Assembly: GCA_963971425.1 (NCBI GenBank)
Contig: OZ020520.1
Coordinates: 8,598,553 to 8,662,552, forward strand
Direction of reading: 5' to 3'
Source of the DNA: Bryoerythrophyllum caledonicum
Taxonomy: Eukaryota; Streptophyta; Bryopsida; Pottiales; Pottiaceae
Length of the DNA stretch: 64,000 nt
Each line of letters opens with the position of its first letter. The stretch's first letter is position 1. Below, one piece after another: positions 12,351 through 23,382 of the stretch. A program made the translations under genes and the position numbers. The notes under the pieces are model-generated. The model was not told where the DNA came from. It ran no database searches and saw only the letters and a list, made by a program, of their open reading frames with translations.

Positions 12351-13815
12351 TGTGAGCCGAAAAAACGGCTCACGGTGACGAATGGACCACGCACCCTGTC
12401 CATTAAGGTTAACAAGAAGTGGAAATGGGTTATCCCATTGGTTAGCTCTTGGTTTTTGATCAAAATGGCTAAATAGCCTTTCCATTCACTAATTCCTTAA
12501 TAGGAGCCACTTCATCACAACCATGGATTTTATTAATTTTACCAAAAAATAATTAGGAAGGAAAACATGAAGAGAAGATTGGGAAAAAACAAAATCAATA
12601 GAAAAGAAGGAGATATAGAAGTGGTGAAGAAGAAATTACCTCCTACCGAGTCGGGGACCACAATTGGCCACAGTGAAGAAACCACGGGAAAATAAATTAA
12701 GAGAAGAAGAAGAATGATGGTGAGGAGAAGGAAAGAAAGGAAAGAGGCTTAAAAGCCCTTAAAAAAGTAGTTTAAAAAGTCCAAAAGGCTTGGGAAAAAA
12801 AACCCTCACCATCACTTGGTAAATTAATCCTAACCCCAAGCAAGGGGAATTCAATTTAGGTAGATTAGTTAGATTTAGCACCATTGAATTTGGCATAAAA
12901 GCTCACTTATTGGAGATCATGCACACACATGTGGCATGGGGTTAAAGTGAGATTTAGATATTCCTTGGTTAGTGGGACACCCACTTTTGTTAAATGCAAG
13001 GGTGGCACAGAATTAGTTAGTCATAGGTTAATGGATTTTTTTATTGAAGAGGGTCATTTATGGAAGAAGGCAAAGGTGGTAGGGAACGACCTTGGGAACG
13101 AAGAAGGAAGCAAGGGCCTTGGGGTTACCCCCTTGGAGGACGCTCATTCGAAGGGTAGGAGCTAGGAAACCGAGAGGAGGTGTGTGGAAAGAGAGAGAAG
13201 AGGTAGGGTCTGAGATTTCCCCCTTGTGTGGGCTGGATTTTGAGTCAACTGTTACGAAAATTGGAAGGTAGTTAGATCAAAGTGTGGGCTTTCCAACAAG
13301 ATCAAGTGCGTGTGATTTGGAATTGTGACAACGAAGATACAAGCTTTGGAGCGAGGACAACCAGCTGGAGGATCGGCGGCGGATCTCACACGGCCTTAGT
13401 TTTCCCCTTTTCAGTCACGGAGTTTTTGTCCAATTAAGCTAAGCTTTGAGGACTAGCTAGATCAAAGCGTTGGCTTTTCAACTAGCTCAAGAACGTGCAA
13501 ATCAAAGCTGTGACAACGAAGATACAAGCTGCGGAGCGAGGACGGCCAGCTGGAGGATCGGTGGCGGATCTCACACGGCCTCGGTTTTTTTCTTGTCAGT
13601 CGCGGAGTTTTTGTTCAATCAAAGTAAATTTTTAGGAATAGTTAGATTAGAGCGTTGGCTTTTCACCTAGCTCAAGAAAGTGCAAATCAAAGCTGTAAAG
13701 ACGAAGATACAAGCTGCGGAGCGAGGACAACCGGCTGGAGGATCGGCGACGGATCTCACACGGCCTCGGTTTTTTCCTCGTCAGTCCCGAAGTTTTTGTC
13801 TAATCGAGCTGAATT
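12351..13815 (+). mobile_element. Family D unit, copy b, right end deleted
   Basis: It starts with TGTGAGCC right after CACCA (12346-12350). The uninterrupted LTR sequence is visible at about 45745-45751, where TTATCACCATGAACG continues. The D sequence runs through its usual 5' part and three tandem repeats of ~185 bp, then stops at about 13815. No GGCTCACA terminus or right TSD is present. A deletion has removed the D end together with part of the host LTR. Confidence 0.7.
13330..13810. repeat. Three tandem copies of a ~185-bp unit in D copy b
   Basis: Units align at 'gatacaagct..ggagcgaggac' near 13336, 13523 and 13705, giving periods of about 187 and 182 bp. The same unit, inverted, is found three times in D copy e (48480-48950). 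The ORFs across it are repeat translations. Confidence 0.85.
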
Positions 13816-13817
13816 TT

Positions 13818-14462
13818 CATCATCAGTTGCGTTCCATACGCCATGTCCTCCTCCGAAGTGGTCTCCTAGAAATGGTGATACAGGTGGATCAGAAACGGGC
13901 AGAGGGGTGCACGCTTGACAATGTGGATGCTCCAGGTCAACCTAATCACTACATCCTTCACGATGATGGCCCAATTCACCACCCTCTCACCAAGGGAGGA
14001 GCCATACACGGTGTAAGCAAGGGTAACCATCACTCGGGTAGGTTTCTCGGGGTGTAAAATCAGTACAAGGAATTCGAAGATCCGTCTGGCACGGGGGTCC
14101 GCGCAATCTTGTACCGCATAACCGTTCTTGGCATCCTTGTTACCAAACCTCCCCTTGGCATACTCTTCCTTCTTTGTACTTGTCAATCCCGCCCCTTGTC
14201 GTGGAACTCCATACACCTCTTGCCACCTTCCCATGGTCCATCTATCCGGGCAAGCCCGGATGCTATCTCCATTGGGCTCGGGCAAAGGATCTTGCCTCAT
14301 CTCCTGCACGGTTGATTTCATCCAAAAACTCCAACAGAACTCCATCAGAGAAAGACATCCCATGTGAAGGAGATCCTCTTTGAGCTTGGTGAGCTCCAGA
14401 GAATCCTTGGGAATGACTGGGCACATATCCTTCTTCCTCGAGGGTACCAGATTGGAGGCCAT
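13818..14462 (-). pseudogene. Gag-like ORF fragment inside the Gypsy-1 3' LTR
   Basis: Its 198-residue open frame is closely similar to the first half of the ORF at 54740-56934. Shared blocks include ELTKLKEDLL, GRWQEVYG, GYAVQDCADPRARR and FLVLILHPEKPTRV. A stop interrupts after the YHHF motif, after which the same frame continues (ETTSEE...) until about 13818, where the family D remnant cuts it. It sits in the LTR upstream of the TATA-like element, so it would lie in U3. I see no enzyme motif; a structural gag-type role is inference from family resemblance to element E. Confidence 0.6.
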
Positions 14463-14559
14463 TTGATTCGGGTGGTAGGACTTACTGTCCTTGACCTCCG
14501 GTTGATGCTTTCCTTCAAGCTGGCCTTGTTATGAGCTGAGGTACTCTTCTTAAGGGCTG

Positions 14560-14770
14560 AGGTCTTCCTCGAACAAGCTGGCCTGGAAGGGCTCAGGTCC
14601 TTATCGAACAAGCTGGCCTGGAAAGGCTGGGGTCCTCCTCAAACAAGCTGGCTCGGAAGGATTGGGGTCCTCCTCGAACAAGCTGGCTCGGAAGGCTGGG
14701 GTCCTCGTCGAACAAGCTGGCCCGGAAGGCTGGGGTCCTCCACAAACAAGCTGGCCCGAAAACGACTCGT
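14560..14770. repeat. ~33-bp tandem repeat in Gypsy-1 3' LTR
   Basis: About six imperfect units of 'cgaacaagctggcccggaag' plus 'gctggggtcctc'. The same LTR position in Gypsy-2 holds a different minisatellite (57100-58140). Further short repeats of 'cgggccagattcggg' follow near 15140-15250. Confidence 0.8.
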
Positions 14771-15546
14771 GACACTCCTCGTATGGGTTGTGGACTCCTT
14801 CACCTTGCTGCGGTCTCCCTCTTCAACCTATTGCAGGTTTTGGGAGTTACATACCTTGGTTTACAAGCTGGCAGCGTCCCCTGTGGATGCCCTTCGTCCT
14901 GCTCAGCTATGGATGACCTTCGTCTTGCTCTTCGTGTAAGCTTCTCCGGGCTAGCTTGTTCGAGCTGGCTCTCGTCCTTCACCTACTGGCTCGGAAGCTC
15001 CTCGGCACGCTCGCTGTAGCTCCTCGCTAGCTTGCCGAGTGCTGTGATGATCCTCCTCGTCGAGCTGGTCTTTATGCCTGGTGGCCCACTCCTTGGGGAA
15101 CCTTCCTAGTCCCTTCTCGTCCCGCTTCTTCTCACCTTCCGGGCCAGATTCGGGTTGAGTCCATTTTTCGGGCCAGATTCGGGTGGTGTCCATCTTCCGG
15201 GCCAGATTTGGTCTCTTTCCTTCTTTCGGGCCAGATTCAGTCTCCTTCCTTCTTCCGTGCCAGGTTCGGATTCGTGCGGGTTGGCCCGAATGATGGCATT
15301 CCCTGCCCCTTGGTCTTCATGTGGGTTTGGGGCCCGAGGGATTGTTTTTAGGCTAGAGTCTAAGTCATAGCTCTAGATCCCTTCTTGCTACTATTAAGGC
15401 TTTCATAAAAGCCCCGTATTCTTCCTATCCTAATCTTAATTAAAGATTAATCCCGGGTGGGAATAAACTTCTAGCCTAGCTATCTTGCCTAATTTTAATA
15501 CCTCTATCTACCTAACTAAAAAAAACGAAAAATTTGTGGTACGACA

Positions 15547-15557
15547 TCACCCCCTTC
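15547..15557 (-). promoter_or_regulatory. Polypurine tract of Gypsy-1
   Basis: On the minus strand, GAAGGGGGTGA immediately precedes the LTR start TGTCGTACC. It matches the expected plus-strand primer site of an LTR retrotransposon. Gypsy-2 has GAAGGGGGTAA at the equivalent place (58690-58700). Confidence 0.7.
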
Positions 15558-18500
15558 TCACATGGGAGCGTCCTCGCGAGCAGACGAGTCCCCGTCTCCC
15601 TCTTCTTCTATTCCTTCGTTTTCGCGGTATAATTTAATCCGCGAACCATTGATCTTAGTCTCCAAGAAGTTCCCTTGTAAATCTTTCAGCTGCAAGGATA
15701 CATTGGAAAACACCTCATGTACTTTAAAGGATCCCATCCATTGGCGGTGTAATTTACTTGGAAAATCTTGGTGTCGGCTATCGAAGAGTAGAACGAGACT
15801 CCCTGCTTCAATGCCCTTATTGCTGGTCAGCTTCACGTCGTACGTCCTCTTTCTCCGAGCCTGGACTTCTACCGTTTGTTGCAGCGCGTCACTCCGGACT
15901 TCTTCGAGGGCATCCAAGTCAGCAAACCGAGTCTCTAGGGAAGTGCTTTGATCGGCGCGGTTGGATGCTAAGACCCTATGGGTCTCGATGTCCGTCTCGA
16001 TGTGCTGCAATACCTCTTGTCCATGGACTAGGAAGTAGGGACTTCTTCCGGTGGTGGTCTTCCTTGTCGTGTTGTAGGCATACACGGTGGAGAAAAGCTT
16101 TATGTCCCAGTCCGTTTTATGCGCTGCGACGACTTAATTGAGGATTGCCCCCACTATATCGTTTGCACGTTCCGTGAGACCATTGGCCTTGGGATTATAC
16201 GGCGTGGTCTTCCTATGCTTAATGGCATACCTGGAGGTTAGATCAAGAACTACTTCATTCAGGAAGTGAGTTCCTCTATCACTGACAATCTCAAAGGGGT
16301 GGCCAAACCTCATACATATCTGTTCGAGGAGAAAGGTTGCTGTAGTGTTGGCGTCGTTCCTCCGGGTTGCTTGGGCTTCGATCCACTTGGTGGCGTAATC
16401 CGTCGCTAGGATGATGTATTTGTTCCTGCTCTTAGTTACCGAAAAGATGGGCCCGATAAAATCTATCCCTCATTTCTTGAATGGTGCTAACGGAATGATG
16501 GGGGTCAAAGGCCAATGGTTCGCAGTGGCCGGATTGCCAATTGGTTGGCATGGGTCGCAGCCTTGGACAAATTGCTTCACGTCTCGGTGGAGTTGATGCC
16601 ACCAGTACCCTGCCGCGCGGATCGTCTTCACGGTACTCATCACAGCAAAGTGTCCTCCAGCGGGATCATCGTGTAAGGCACGGATGACAGGCCTTGTCTC
16701 CTTAACCTCTCATCGCCTCCATACTTAAAGAGGATCCCTTCAATGAGGGTGTAAGGAGCTACCTTTTGCTGGAACACGGCCTTCTCTTCTCCGTTGTACC
16801 TTTCCGGGTATGTGCGATCAAGGAGATAGGTTTGGATGTCCTTGTACTCGGATTCTTCATCGGGATCCATTTGGAAGATCGGCACTTCTTCCATAATCGG
16901 TCCATCTCCTTCAGCGTGACCCTCCCACGTCCATTCGGTGGTTGACCGAGAAGAGTGTTGCTCGGTTGAGCGTTTCTGAAGGATGTCCGGATTCCGATTC
17001 ATGCGGTCCTCCGGGCCAGATTTCGACGTCGACTCCGGAAATTTGTCAGGGAATTCTGTTTCGAGGTCGTAGGCGCTCTCCGACCCTCACTGTCGTGACA
17101 GGTAGTCGGCATTTTGGTTGGCCCTGCCAAGTTTCACTCTCACCTCGTAGTTAAACTCTTGAAGTAGAAGTTTCCAACAAGCAATCCTCCCTGATAGGTC
17201 AGGCTTGTTCACAAGGTACTTCAGTGAGTCATGGTCGGTGTGAAAGACAATCTTGTACCCCAGAAGGTAATGGCGGAACTTCTTACAAGCATACACCACT
17301 ACCAATGCCTTCCGCTCGGTGGCGGTGTAGTTCCTCTCTGTTGCGCTCATTTGACGGCTAGCGTAGTAGATGGGCTTCTCTCCGCCACTTGGGCCTTCCT
17401 GCCACAAGATTGCTCCTAGGCACCATCAAAAGTAACATGAAAATCCTTATCCCATTGAGGTGGGGATAGGATGGGTGCGGATGACACTCGTACCTTGAGT
17501 TCTTCAAAGGTTGCTTGTCTTTGTTCTGTCCACAAGAACTCTTTATCTTACTTGAATAGTTCTGTGAGGGGTGCGGCTAGCTGGGTATACTTGTCGATGA
17601 AACGCCTGTAGTAGCCTACACATCCTAGGAATCCTCTTATCTCTCGCACATTGACCGGCGCTAGTAGCTGGAGTATCGCCTTCACCTTGTCAATGTCAAC
17701 ATGCAGTCCATCCTTGCTGGCCACATGTCCAAGAAGTACGCCGGAGAGCATTGCAAAGAAGCACATACCCGGATGTAGTTTCAGGTTTATCTCTCTGCAC
17801 CTCTGGAACGTCTTCCGTAAGTACTCCAAATGGTCCATCTGTAGACTGAACACCGCGAAGTCATCAATGAACACTTCTAGGAAATGCTTGAGGAAGTCCT
17901 GGAAAATTTCCATCATCAGGCGCTGAAAAGTGCCGGGTGCGTTACATAGCCCGAAGGGCATTCGGTTGAACACGTAGGTGCCCCATTCTCTGGTGAATGT
18001 TGTCTTCACTTGGTCGCTCTGTCTAATGGATACCTGATTGTACCCGGAGAACCTGTCCATGAAGCTAAAGCACTCATTCCCTGCTATGTGATCTAACACC
18101 ATGTCAATGAAAGGTAGGGGGAAGTAGTCTTTCTTGGTGGCCGAGTTTAACTTACGGAAGTCCTGGCACACACGGATTTTTGCCTTCCCATCTCGTCCTA
18201 CCTTCTTAGGTACGATCCCTATGGGTGATACCCACTCCGAGTTGTTGACGGGGTAGATGAATCCGGCCTCCAACAGTTTATCCAATTCCTCCTTCACCAT
18301 AAGTGAATACTTAGGATTTAGGCGGTATTGATGTTGTCTAATCGGTGCGGCACCCTCTACAAGATCGATTTGATGCTCTTCTAGCCGCACGGGTATACCG
18401 GTCAGATTTGAAGTCTCCCAAACAAACACATCCGCAAACTCTCGCAAGAGTTCGGTGTACAACCTCCTTTCTTTCTTTGTCAAGTTCTTTTCGAGGTTGA

Positions 18501-19282
18501 AAGACTTGCCTGGAAGGCCTTTGATGGTGTCGTAATCTTCAGGAGACACGAGTGATTTGGTGCAATCCGCTCCTTCCAATCCGAGCAAGCACGGATCGCT
18601 CTACTATGAAGGTGTCTGAATGTGATCCCCTTCTTGTATCGGGAGAGTCATGTCCCCTAGTTGCTTCCTCAGCCACTCTTGAGTAAGAGTCATGGAAGAC
18701 TCTCCTAAAGAGCGATCTTCTTGTGGCCAGGGATAAACATCTGGGCCAGGCTCTTCTTTGTCCACCTCTTCTACCACACCTTGTTCCGGGATAGCTTCCA
18801 GGAAGCCGTAGTCCGTTTGGACTTGGTCCCGAAAGTTCTCCACAAGGTACGAAGAGGTGGAGTCATCTCCTTCTTGGTCTGACCAATTGGAGGTGTAGCC
18901 TTTGTTGTCACTCGTCTCTCCCATGGCCTCTTTGTGCTGCCATGGGATGGAGGTAGGTGGGTTGCGCAATGTGAACTCCTTCCTTCCCCAATTCACCCGC
19001 ACATCTGCAAGATATAACCAAGGGCGTCCGAGCAGCAACGGGAAAGGTTTACCGATTTCGACTTTGAGTATGACATAGTTGAGGGGGTAGGTAATGGGAC
19101 CTATCTTGGTGGGAATACCTGATAACCGTCCTAGAGGTAAGACGCGTGATTGGTCGGCCATCCTCAAGACTTGATTAGTAGGGTCGAAGGCTGTATACCC
19201 TAGATCATTGGCGGTCTCTTCTGTTATGAGGTTGACTCCCGATCCTCCGTCAACAGGTACATGACGAATTAATCACCCATCT
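15558..19282 (-). pseudogene. pol: Gypsy-1 pol: protease, reverse transcriptase, RNase H, integrase
   Basis: Reading right to left, the protease motif VDGGSGVNL is near 19255-19230. A spacer follows, then reverse transcriptase (about 18300-17800) with CQDFRKLNSA, FSGYNQV, MPFGLCNAPGTFQ and the catalytic FIDDFAVF box. RNase H (about 17440-17090) shows YTATERKALVVVYACKKFRHY, TDHDSLKYL and the closing ANQNADYLS. Integrase (about 16690-15700) shows a zinc-finger region, DFIGPIF, SDRGTHFLNEV and the YNTTRKTTTGRSP C-terminal region. Domain order PR-RT-RH-IN is that of Ty3/gypsy elements. Stops interrupt the frame near 17545, 16470 and 16135, and a short deletion lies near 17425, so it is inactive. 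The large DNA element splits it from its gag at 19282/38568. Confidence 0.9.
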
Positions 19283-19286
19283 ATCT

Positions 19287-19315
19287 AACACCATATTCGT
19301 TATATTGGGAAATTT
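19287..19315 (+). repeat. Left terminal inverted repeat of the large element
   Basis: Starts AACACCATATTCGTTATATT, continues GGGAAATTT. It is preceded by the TSD ATCT. It pairs with 38535-38563 with one mismatch (GGGA-A-ATTT against GGGA-G-ATTT). A short subterminal inversion (CCATGACTATGG) follows. Confidence 0.93.
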
Positions 19316-19578
19316 CCATGACTATGGAGAAATATGGTTGTTGAAGTATCAATAAATACAGACATTTGTAGGTGCAAAGCATAAAAACAATGTATCAAGA
19401 ATACTGTATTTTTTACCATGGATGGACCAAAATAGCTTATTGTCCAAAAAAGTGGTAACGATAAAGGAAGCATATACTATTAATCCAAGCTTTATTCAAA
19501 ACTCCATGAAAAAAAGTCACACATAACACTCATTTACCTCGACGCAAATCACAATCGCCCTATTACTAATCAAACATT

Positions 19579-20433
19579 CTAGGGAGTCCCTCCATAAGCC
19601 TCTATACGCGTCTTCAAAAAAGCCCTCTGACGTTGCCGAGTCCATGTTGCACCATTCTCTTGCATTAATGGACTCTCAAGAAGACGCTGCAAACCCCGCC
19701 TTCGCACCTCGTCCGTGTTTGATTTGGGCAGCGAGTGACGGCGGGTGGGAGCAGAAGGAGAGCATGTGATTCCAGCAGCATATCTTGAGAGAATACGGGG
19801 GCGAAGACATTTACTAGATGGTTCTTGCACAATAGGCGCCACAAACAATCCAAACAAATACACTTTAGGTCGAATACACCTACACGACAACACAAAAAAA
19901 CTGTATCATCAAGATCCATCCTAGTGCACTTTAGCTCAAATGGAGCTAAAATGCAGAAGGTGAAATTCACAGAGCACATTTAATATCCAATGCACAAAAA
20001 CAAGCTCAAATGAAGCAAAACTACAAGAGTGCAAGGTACCTCAACAACAAACCAAGACTCTCTAGGCAAGAACGACTCAATAGTGCAATAACTTGGAGGT
20101 CAGCATAACACGCACCGTGAGCGAGTGGTGGTGAGTGGCATCCCTTAAATCGTCATAGAGAATACGCTTTGCTGGAATACAATTATCCAAGTTTAGGCGC
20201 GGAGACCCCGGAACTAAACGAGGCCACTGCGGCGAAGGTGAATTGTTCCTTTCATGAATTGGCTCCCGCGCAATAGGGCTTTCAACAACTCCGTCGTCCA
20301 CTGCCATGGTCGAATAATCCATGGTTGATTGCGCGGTGGCAGCAGAGTGCAACAAAAGCCCTTTACTCCGAAGGAAAAGGGCGAACTCATGTGGACCCAA
20401 CAAGGAATCCACGGACGCCCGACAATCACAGTC
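19579..20433 (-). CDS. Small gene of unknown function near the left end of the element (two exons)
   Basis: Exon 20433-20116 follows a good acceptor (TTTCTACAG) and encodes a segment containing ASVDSLLGPHEFALFLRSKG and a Ser/Pro-rich stretch, ending at a GTGCGT donor. The last exon (about 19879-19579) follows GTCGTGTAG. It encodes a basic, Arg-rich tail ending RIEAYGGTP. The phases of these two splice sites as I placed them do not agree, so an intermediate exon or a different donor is likely. The start codon is not certain. A palindrome (19926-19954) lies in the intron and another (20644-20672) upstream. It could also be a 3' extension of the larger gene, although that gene has its own stop at 20701. 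I recognise no domain. Confidence 0.45.
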
Positions 20434-20672
20434 CTGTAGAAATTTCAACAAAAGTGACACTCACATACCTCAGAACAATAGATAAAAATTCCAATCATTA
20501 AAAAAAGGACGACATTTCACCAGCAGTAGGTATCCAATCCGCACAATAAATTCGGTGGAGAAACATCACCATTTGTATTATCAAAAAATATATATAAAAC
20601 ACGGCCCAACAAAATTTACAAAATGGAGTTGCAGTCAAACGAAACACTTTAGCTCCATTCGACCTAAAGTGT
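19926..20672. repeat. Two variant palindromes around the small left-end gene
   Basis: 19926-19954 is GCACTTTAGCTC, five bases, GAGCTAAAATGC. 20644-20672 is ACACTTTAGCTC, five bases, GACCTAAAGTGT. Both keep the arms but have a different centre from the CTCGAGTCGAG class. A half-site lies at 19861-19875. Confidence 0.8.
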
Positions 20673-20700
20673 ATTAAGGATCTAAGCGCTTCCAACCACA

Positions 20701-21495
20701 TTAGGAACGGAGATTCTGATAGGCTTGAATTGCGTTACAAATACTCGCAGCCTGACCACACGTCTTCTGATCATTATAGAACATCTCCCGACCCGAGAAA
20801 TGTTCAGCACGATACTGCGCTAGGCCACCCGAAAATTGATGAAGGTCAGAGAGATATGGTAGCAATTCCTCCAGCAGTACAGAATCATGTCTCGCGCCAT
20901 CATGGTTGTGCGACCATGACGAAAGAAGAAGGACGTTCTCCGGCAAATTAAGGACATGCTTAATCGGGCTATCGTCAATGACAAGTGTATTTGACGGAGT
21001 ATACTCACAGCCCAACCTATTAAAGAGATGGTTCGATAACGTCTTCAAGAAGATGTCCTTCTGAGTGCCAAATTCCTTCATGTAGATTGTTATGTTACCG
21101 ACTCTACCCTCGGGAACCCTATCGCAACTCTCCTGACCAAAGATCCTGAGAGGATACGCAGAACTATGCTGAAAAAGATATTGACATATCTCACGTGTTG
21201 TAGATTCCATCATTGAACTCCAGATCGTGATGGTGGCAATCTTAGACAACTTCGTAAGGAATTCAGCACAACCAGGGCGCACTCGAACAAGCTTAGGGCC
21301 TACTTCGGCCGGCAGCGAGGCCGAGTGAATGGACCGGATAGAGCCCCTGGATCCCCTGGCCTGCCAGGATGGCTTACAAGTGCATAGAATCCCATTTAGG
21401 TCCAGCACAACATTCAACCATCTGCCCTCGGAATCTGAATAGATTCTAGGTAATTCTTCTAAATTGCTGGCACCACTTATTGATGCCTTGCAGAC
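20701..21495 (-). CDS. Gene A last exon: FCP1/NIF-like HAD phosphatase domain
   Basis: The exon follows the acceptor CCGAACTAG and ends in TAA at 20701. About 30 residues in, it contains VVLDLNGILC. This corresponds to HAD motif I, with D-x-N in place of the usual D-x-D. TIWSSMM fits motif II and LVIDDSP fits motif III. This layout matches the NLI-interacting-factor/FCP1 family, which dephosphorylates Ser/Thr, typically in the RNA polymerase II C-terminal domain. A D-x-N-G variant is, as I recall, usual in one plant subfamily, so the altered residue need not mean loss of activity. Here the domain is the C-terminus of a fusion protein. Phase agrees with the preceding exon (phase 0). Substrate cannot be inferred. 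Confidence 0.7.
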   Translation of the reverse strand, partial: VCKASISGASNLEELPRIYSDSEGRWLNVVLDLNGILCTCKPSWQARGSRGSIRSIHSASLPAEVGPKLVRVRPGCAEFLTKLSKIATITIWSSMMESTTREICQYLFQHSSAYPLRIFGQESCDRVPEGRVGNITIYMKEFGTQKDIFLKTLSNHLFNRLGCEYTPSNTLVIDDSPIKHVLNLPENVLLLSSWSHNHDGARHDSVLLEELLPYLSDLHQFSGGLAQYRAEHFSGREMFYNDQKTCGQAASICNAIQAYQNLRS

Positions 21496-21638
21496 CTAGT
21501 TCGGAAACGCCAGGAGAACGAAAAATATTACTAAAGATTCATTAACAACGACAAGTCAACATAATGTAGAACGAAAAGAGCAAACGGGGGGGAAGCAACA
21601 TGGAGAAGCGCAGAGTGTGGATAGTGTTAGAGGAGCAC

Positions 21639-21910
21639 CTCGAGAACTTCATCGTCTTGAAGCAATTCGTTTCGGACCCCCATCGATTCCAATGAAAGTT
21701 GGACGGTGTCAAGGGCCCTCGAGTGCTCCAGAACCATTTGGGGGCACGGTTCCGGGACAAAAAGAGCGGGCTCCTGGACAGGAGAATCACGATTGATCTC
21801 GTCTACGAGCACGGCCGAAGATTGGACGACATCCTCTACGATTGGGACTGCAGTTTGGACGACCTCATCTACGACTGGTTGAGCAATCGCGTCATCACCA
21901 AAACTAAGAT
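21639..21910 (-). CDS. Gene A acidic linker exon
   Basis: Acceptor TTTTTTCAG at 21911-21913 region; phase matches the phase-1 donor at 22118/22119. It encodes an acidic, Val-rich segment with the repeats QPVVDEVVQ, VPIVEDVVQ and VLVDEIN, then LLQDDEVLE. The donor (CTCGAG then GTGCTC) is weak. No enzymatic motif; it probably links the coiled-coil part to the phosphatase-like domain. The next intron (21496-21638) is the only gene A intron in the 22-27 kb block where I see no palindrome. Confidence 0.65.
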
Positions 21911-21992
21911 CTGAAAAAATTCAACAACTTCAACCCATCAGCTCATGCGCACATTGGACACTGATACAATGTCAGAGTCGTCACATGTCAAG

Positions 21993-22019
21993 CAGTTTAG
22001 CTCGAGTCGAGCTAAAGTG
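21993..22019. repeat. Palindrome in gene A intron (21911-22118)
   Basis: CAGTTTAGCTCGA, one base, TCGAGCTAAAGTG. One outer pair is mismatched (CAG against GTG). Confidence 0.9.
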
Positions 22020-22118
22020 ATCACTGAGCACTGTAATATTAACAAAAATACTGGAGCACAAAATTGGACATTTACAAAATGTTCTGGCTCTATACATTCG
22101 CAACTACGTTACACTAAC

Positions 22119-23082
22119 CTGACGATGAGCTGCGGACATCAACGACAGAATCATCCCGAGCCGGCGACTTCGGGGAGGAAGAGGGGCGGGTCGGCGGGGA
22201 CGGGGGATCAGGCAGCGATTGAGCCCCCATGGAGACGGGGGAGGAATCCGCCGGAGACGGCATAAGCGAACCGCGAGGCAGACTCCTAGTCTCATCGTCA
22301 CCTGAGATTGGAGGCTGAGGGATCGTAGAATTCACTACGGTTTGTGTCGTGGCGACAGGAGGCATAGTAGCCGTCATGAATCTCTGCATCATAAGCATCA
22401 TGTCGTTATGCCTCTGGTCCTGGTCCCTCTTCATCTCCTCGTCACGCCTCCGCTGCATATCCCTGAGCTCCTCGTCACGCTCCGCCAGCCGCTGCTCCAT
22501 CAACCTCATCCGGGTGGCCTCCTCTTCGAGCTTCTTCTCGAGGGCGATAAACCTGATGTCATCCTCAGCACTGCTCGCCGTTGCCAACGGTGAGCGGCCG
22601 GTCGCGCTGGCAACTTTCCTCTTCTTGGCTGCGGGGCGAGCGGATGACCCACCCAAGGTCGGAGCTGAATGAGGCCTCTCGGAGATATCAAGCGATTCGA
22701 ACTCCACAAAATCGAGTCGCTGCCGCGAGGTACCCATTGTCTCTCCCGCTTCAGACTGAGAGCCACTATGAAGCTCCGCCGGAGTGTTGGTATCGAAGTC
22801 ATCATGGGAATCGGCATCAGGTGTGACCGTATTGGTGCTCGGGCACACACCAATAGGGCTCGGGACCACATCCTCCTCCTCCTCCTCATCGACGAGATTG
22901 ATAATCACTTTCCCCTTTCCCTTGGCAACAGCCTCTCCAAGCTCGGGGAAGATCTCCAAGCTAATGTGATATGAACCAATAACGAAATCGGCCCGATCCA
23001 ATGTCAACGCTACATCCTGGGCGTCGTCCAGGTCCTGCTCATCGGTGTCGTGGGATATGCAGAATGCCTCCAGATCCAACAT
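22119..23082 (-). CDS. Gene A coiled-coil and low-complexity exon
   Basis: Acceptor TGTGCAG precedes ATGTTGGATCTGGAG; the phase-0 junction agrees with the previous exon. The exon encodes an acidic start (DTDEQDLDDAQDV), a Glu-rich stretch, a basic nuclear-signal-like AAKKRK, then a strongly predicted-looking coiled coil (EKKLEEEATRMRLMEQRLAE followed by RDEELRDMQRRRDEEMKRDQ) and a Ser/Pro-rich tail. It ends at a GTTAGT donor. Oligomerisation is a plausible role. The composition is unlike the retroelement ORFs around it. Confidence 0.75.
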
Positions 23083-23124
23083 CTGCACACTTTAGATCTG
23101 CACACCTATGGATTAAACAAGTCA

Positions 23125-23369
23125 CACTTTAGATCGATTCGAGCTAAAGTGAGCACAGAAGAACACTGATATGAAAACGTAGCCATTAAAACTTGGAAGA
23201 ATATGACGCGATTGACGACTGCTAAAAAACCATATAAGTATAAGCCGGCACTTTACCTCGACTCGAGCTAAAGTGCCACGCTACAAAGCATGAGAGACGA
23301 CCTCTCTGAAACAATACATTCACAGTCAGAGAGAGGGATCAACAGTTTAGCTCGAGTCGAGCTAAACTG
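23125..23369. repeat. Three palindromes in gene A intron (23083-23382)
   Basis: Located at 23125-23151, 23247-23277 (GGCAC...GTGCC outer arms) and 23343-23369 (CAGTTTAG...CTAAACTG). The last starts only 13 bp inside the donor. All three are within a 300-bp intron flanked by canonical GT and AG. Confidence 0.9.
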
Positions 23370-23382
23370 CAAAGATACTCAC

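Larger units (their letters stand above)
11950..15546 (-). mobile_element. Gypsy-1 3' LTR (rearranged, contains an ORF)
   Basis: Read on the minus strand, the LTR starts TGTCGTACCAC at 15546, directly after a polypurine run next to the pol gene. It ends at 11950 with ...GTACTATGACA, matching the 5' LTR end at 45412 (...CATACTACGACA). The same start recurs at 58689 (TATCGTACC) and, on the plus strand, at 63813. The middle holds a gag-like ORF (13818-14462). Its central part has been lost: LTR homology breaks at about 13815 against a truncated family D unit that begins at 12351. The shared ends, PPT adjacency and match to the PBS-side LTR support this reading. Confidence 0.7.

Noticed and set aside
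15160..15260. Possible protein-coding repeats 'GPDSG' in the Gypsy-1 LTR.
   Set aside because: Short non-coding tandem words (cgggccagattcggg) in the LTR; no frame extends beyond them.
19283..19290. A TA target duplication with termini ACACC (Tc1/mariner-like) for the large element.
   Set aside because: It would require an extra TATC in the empty site that Gypsy-2 lacks, and the internal MITE shows an unambiguous 4-bp TSD (ATAA) with AACACC ends.
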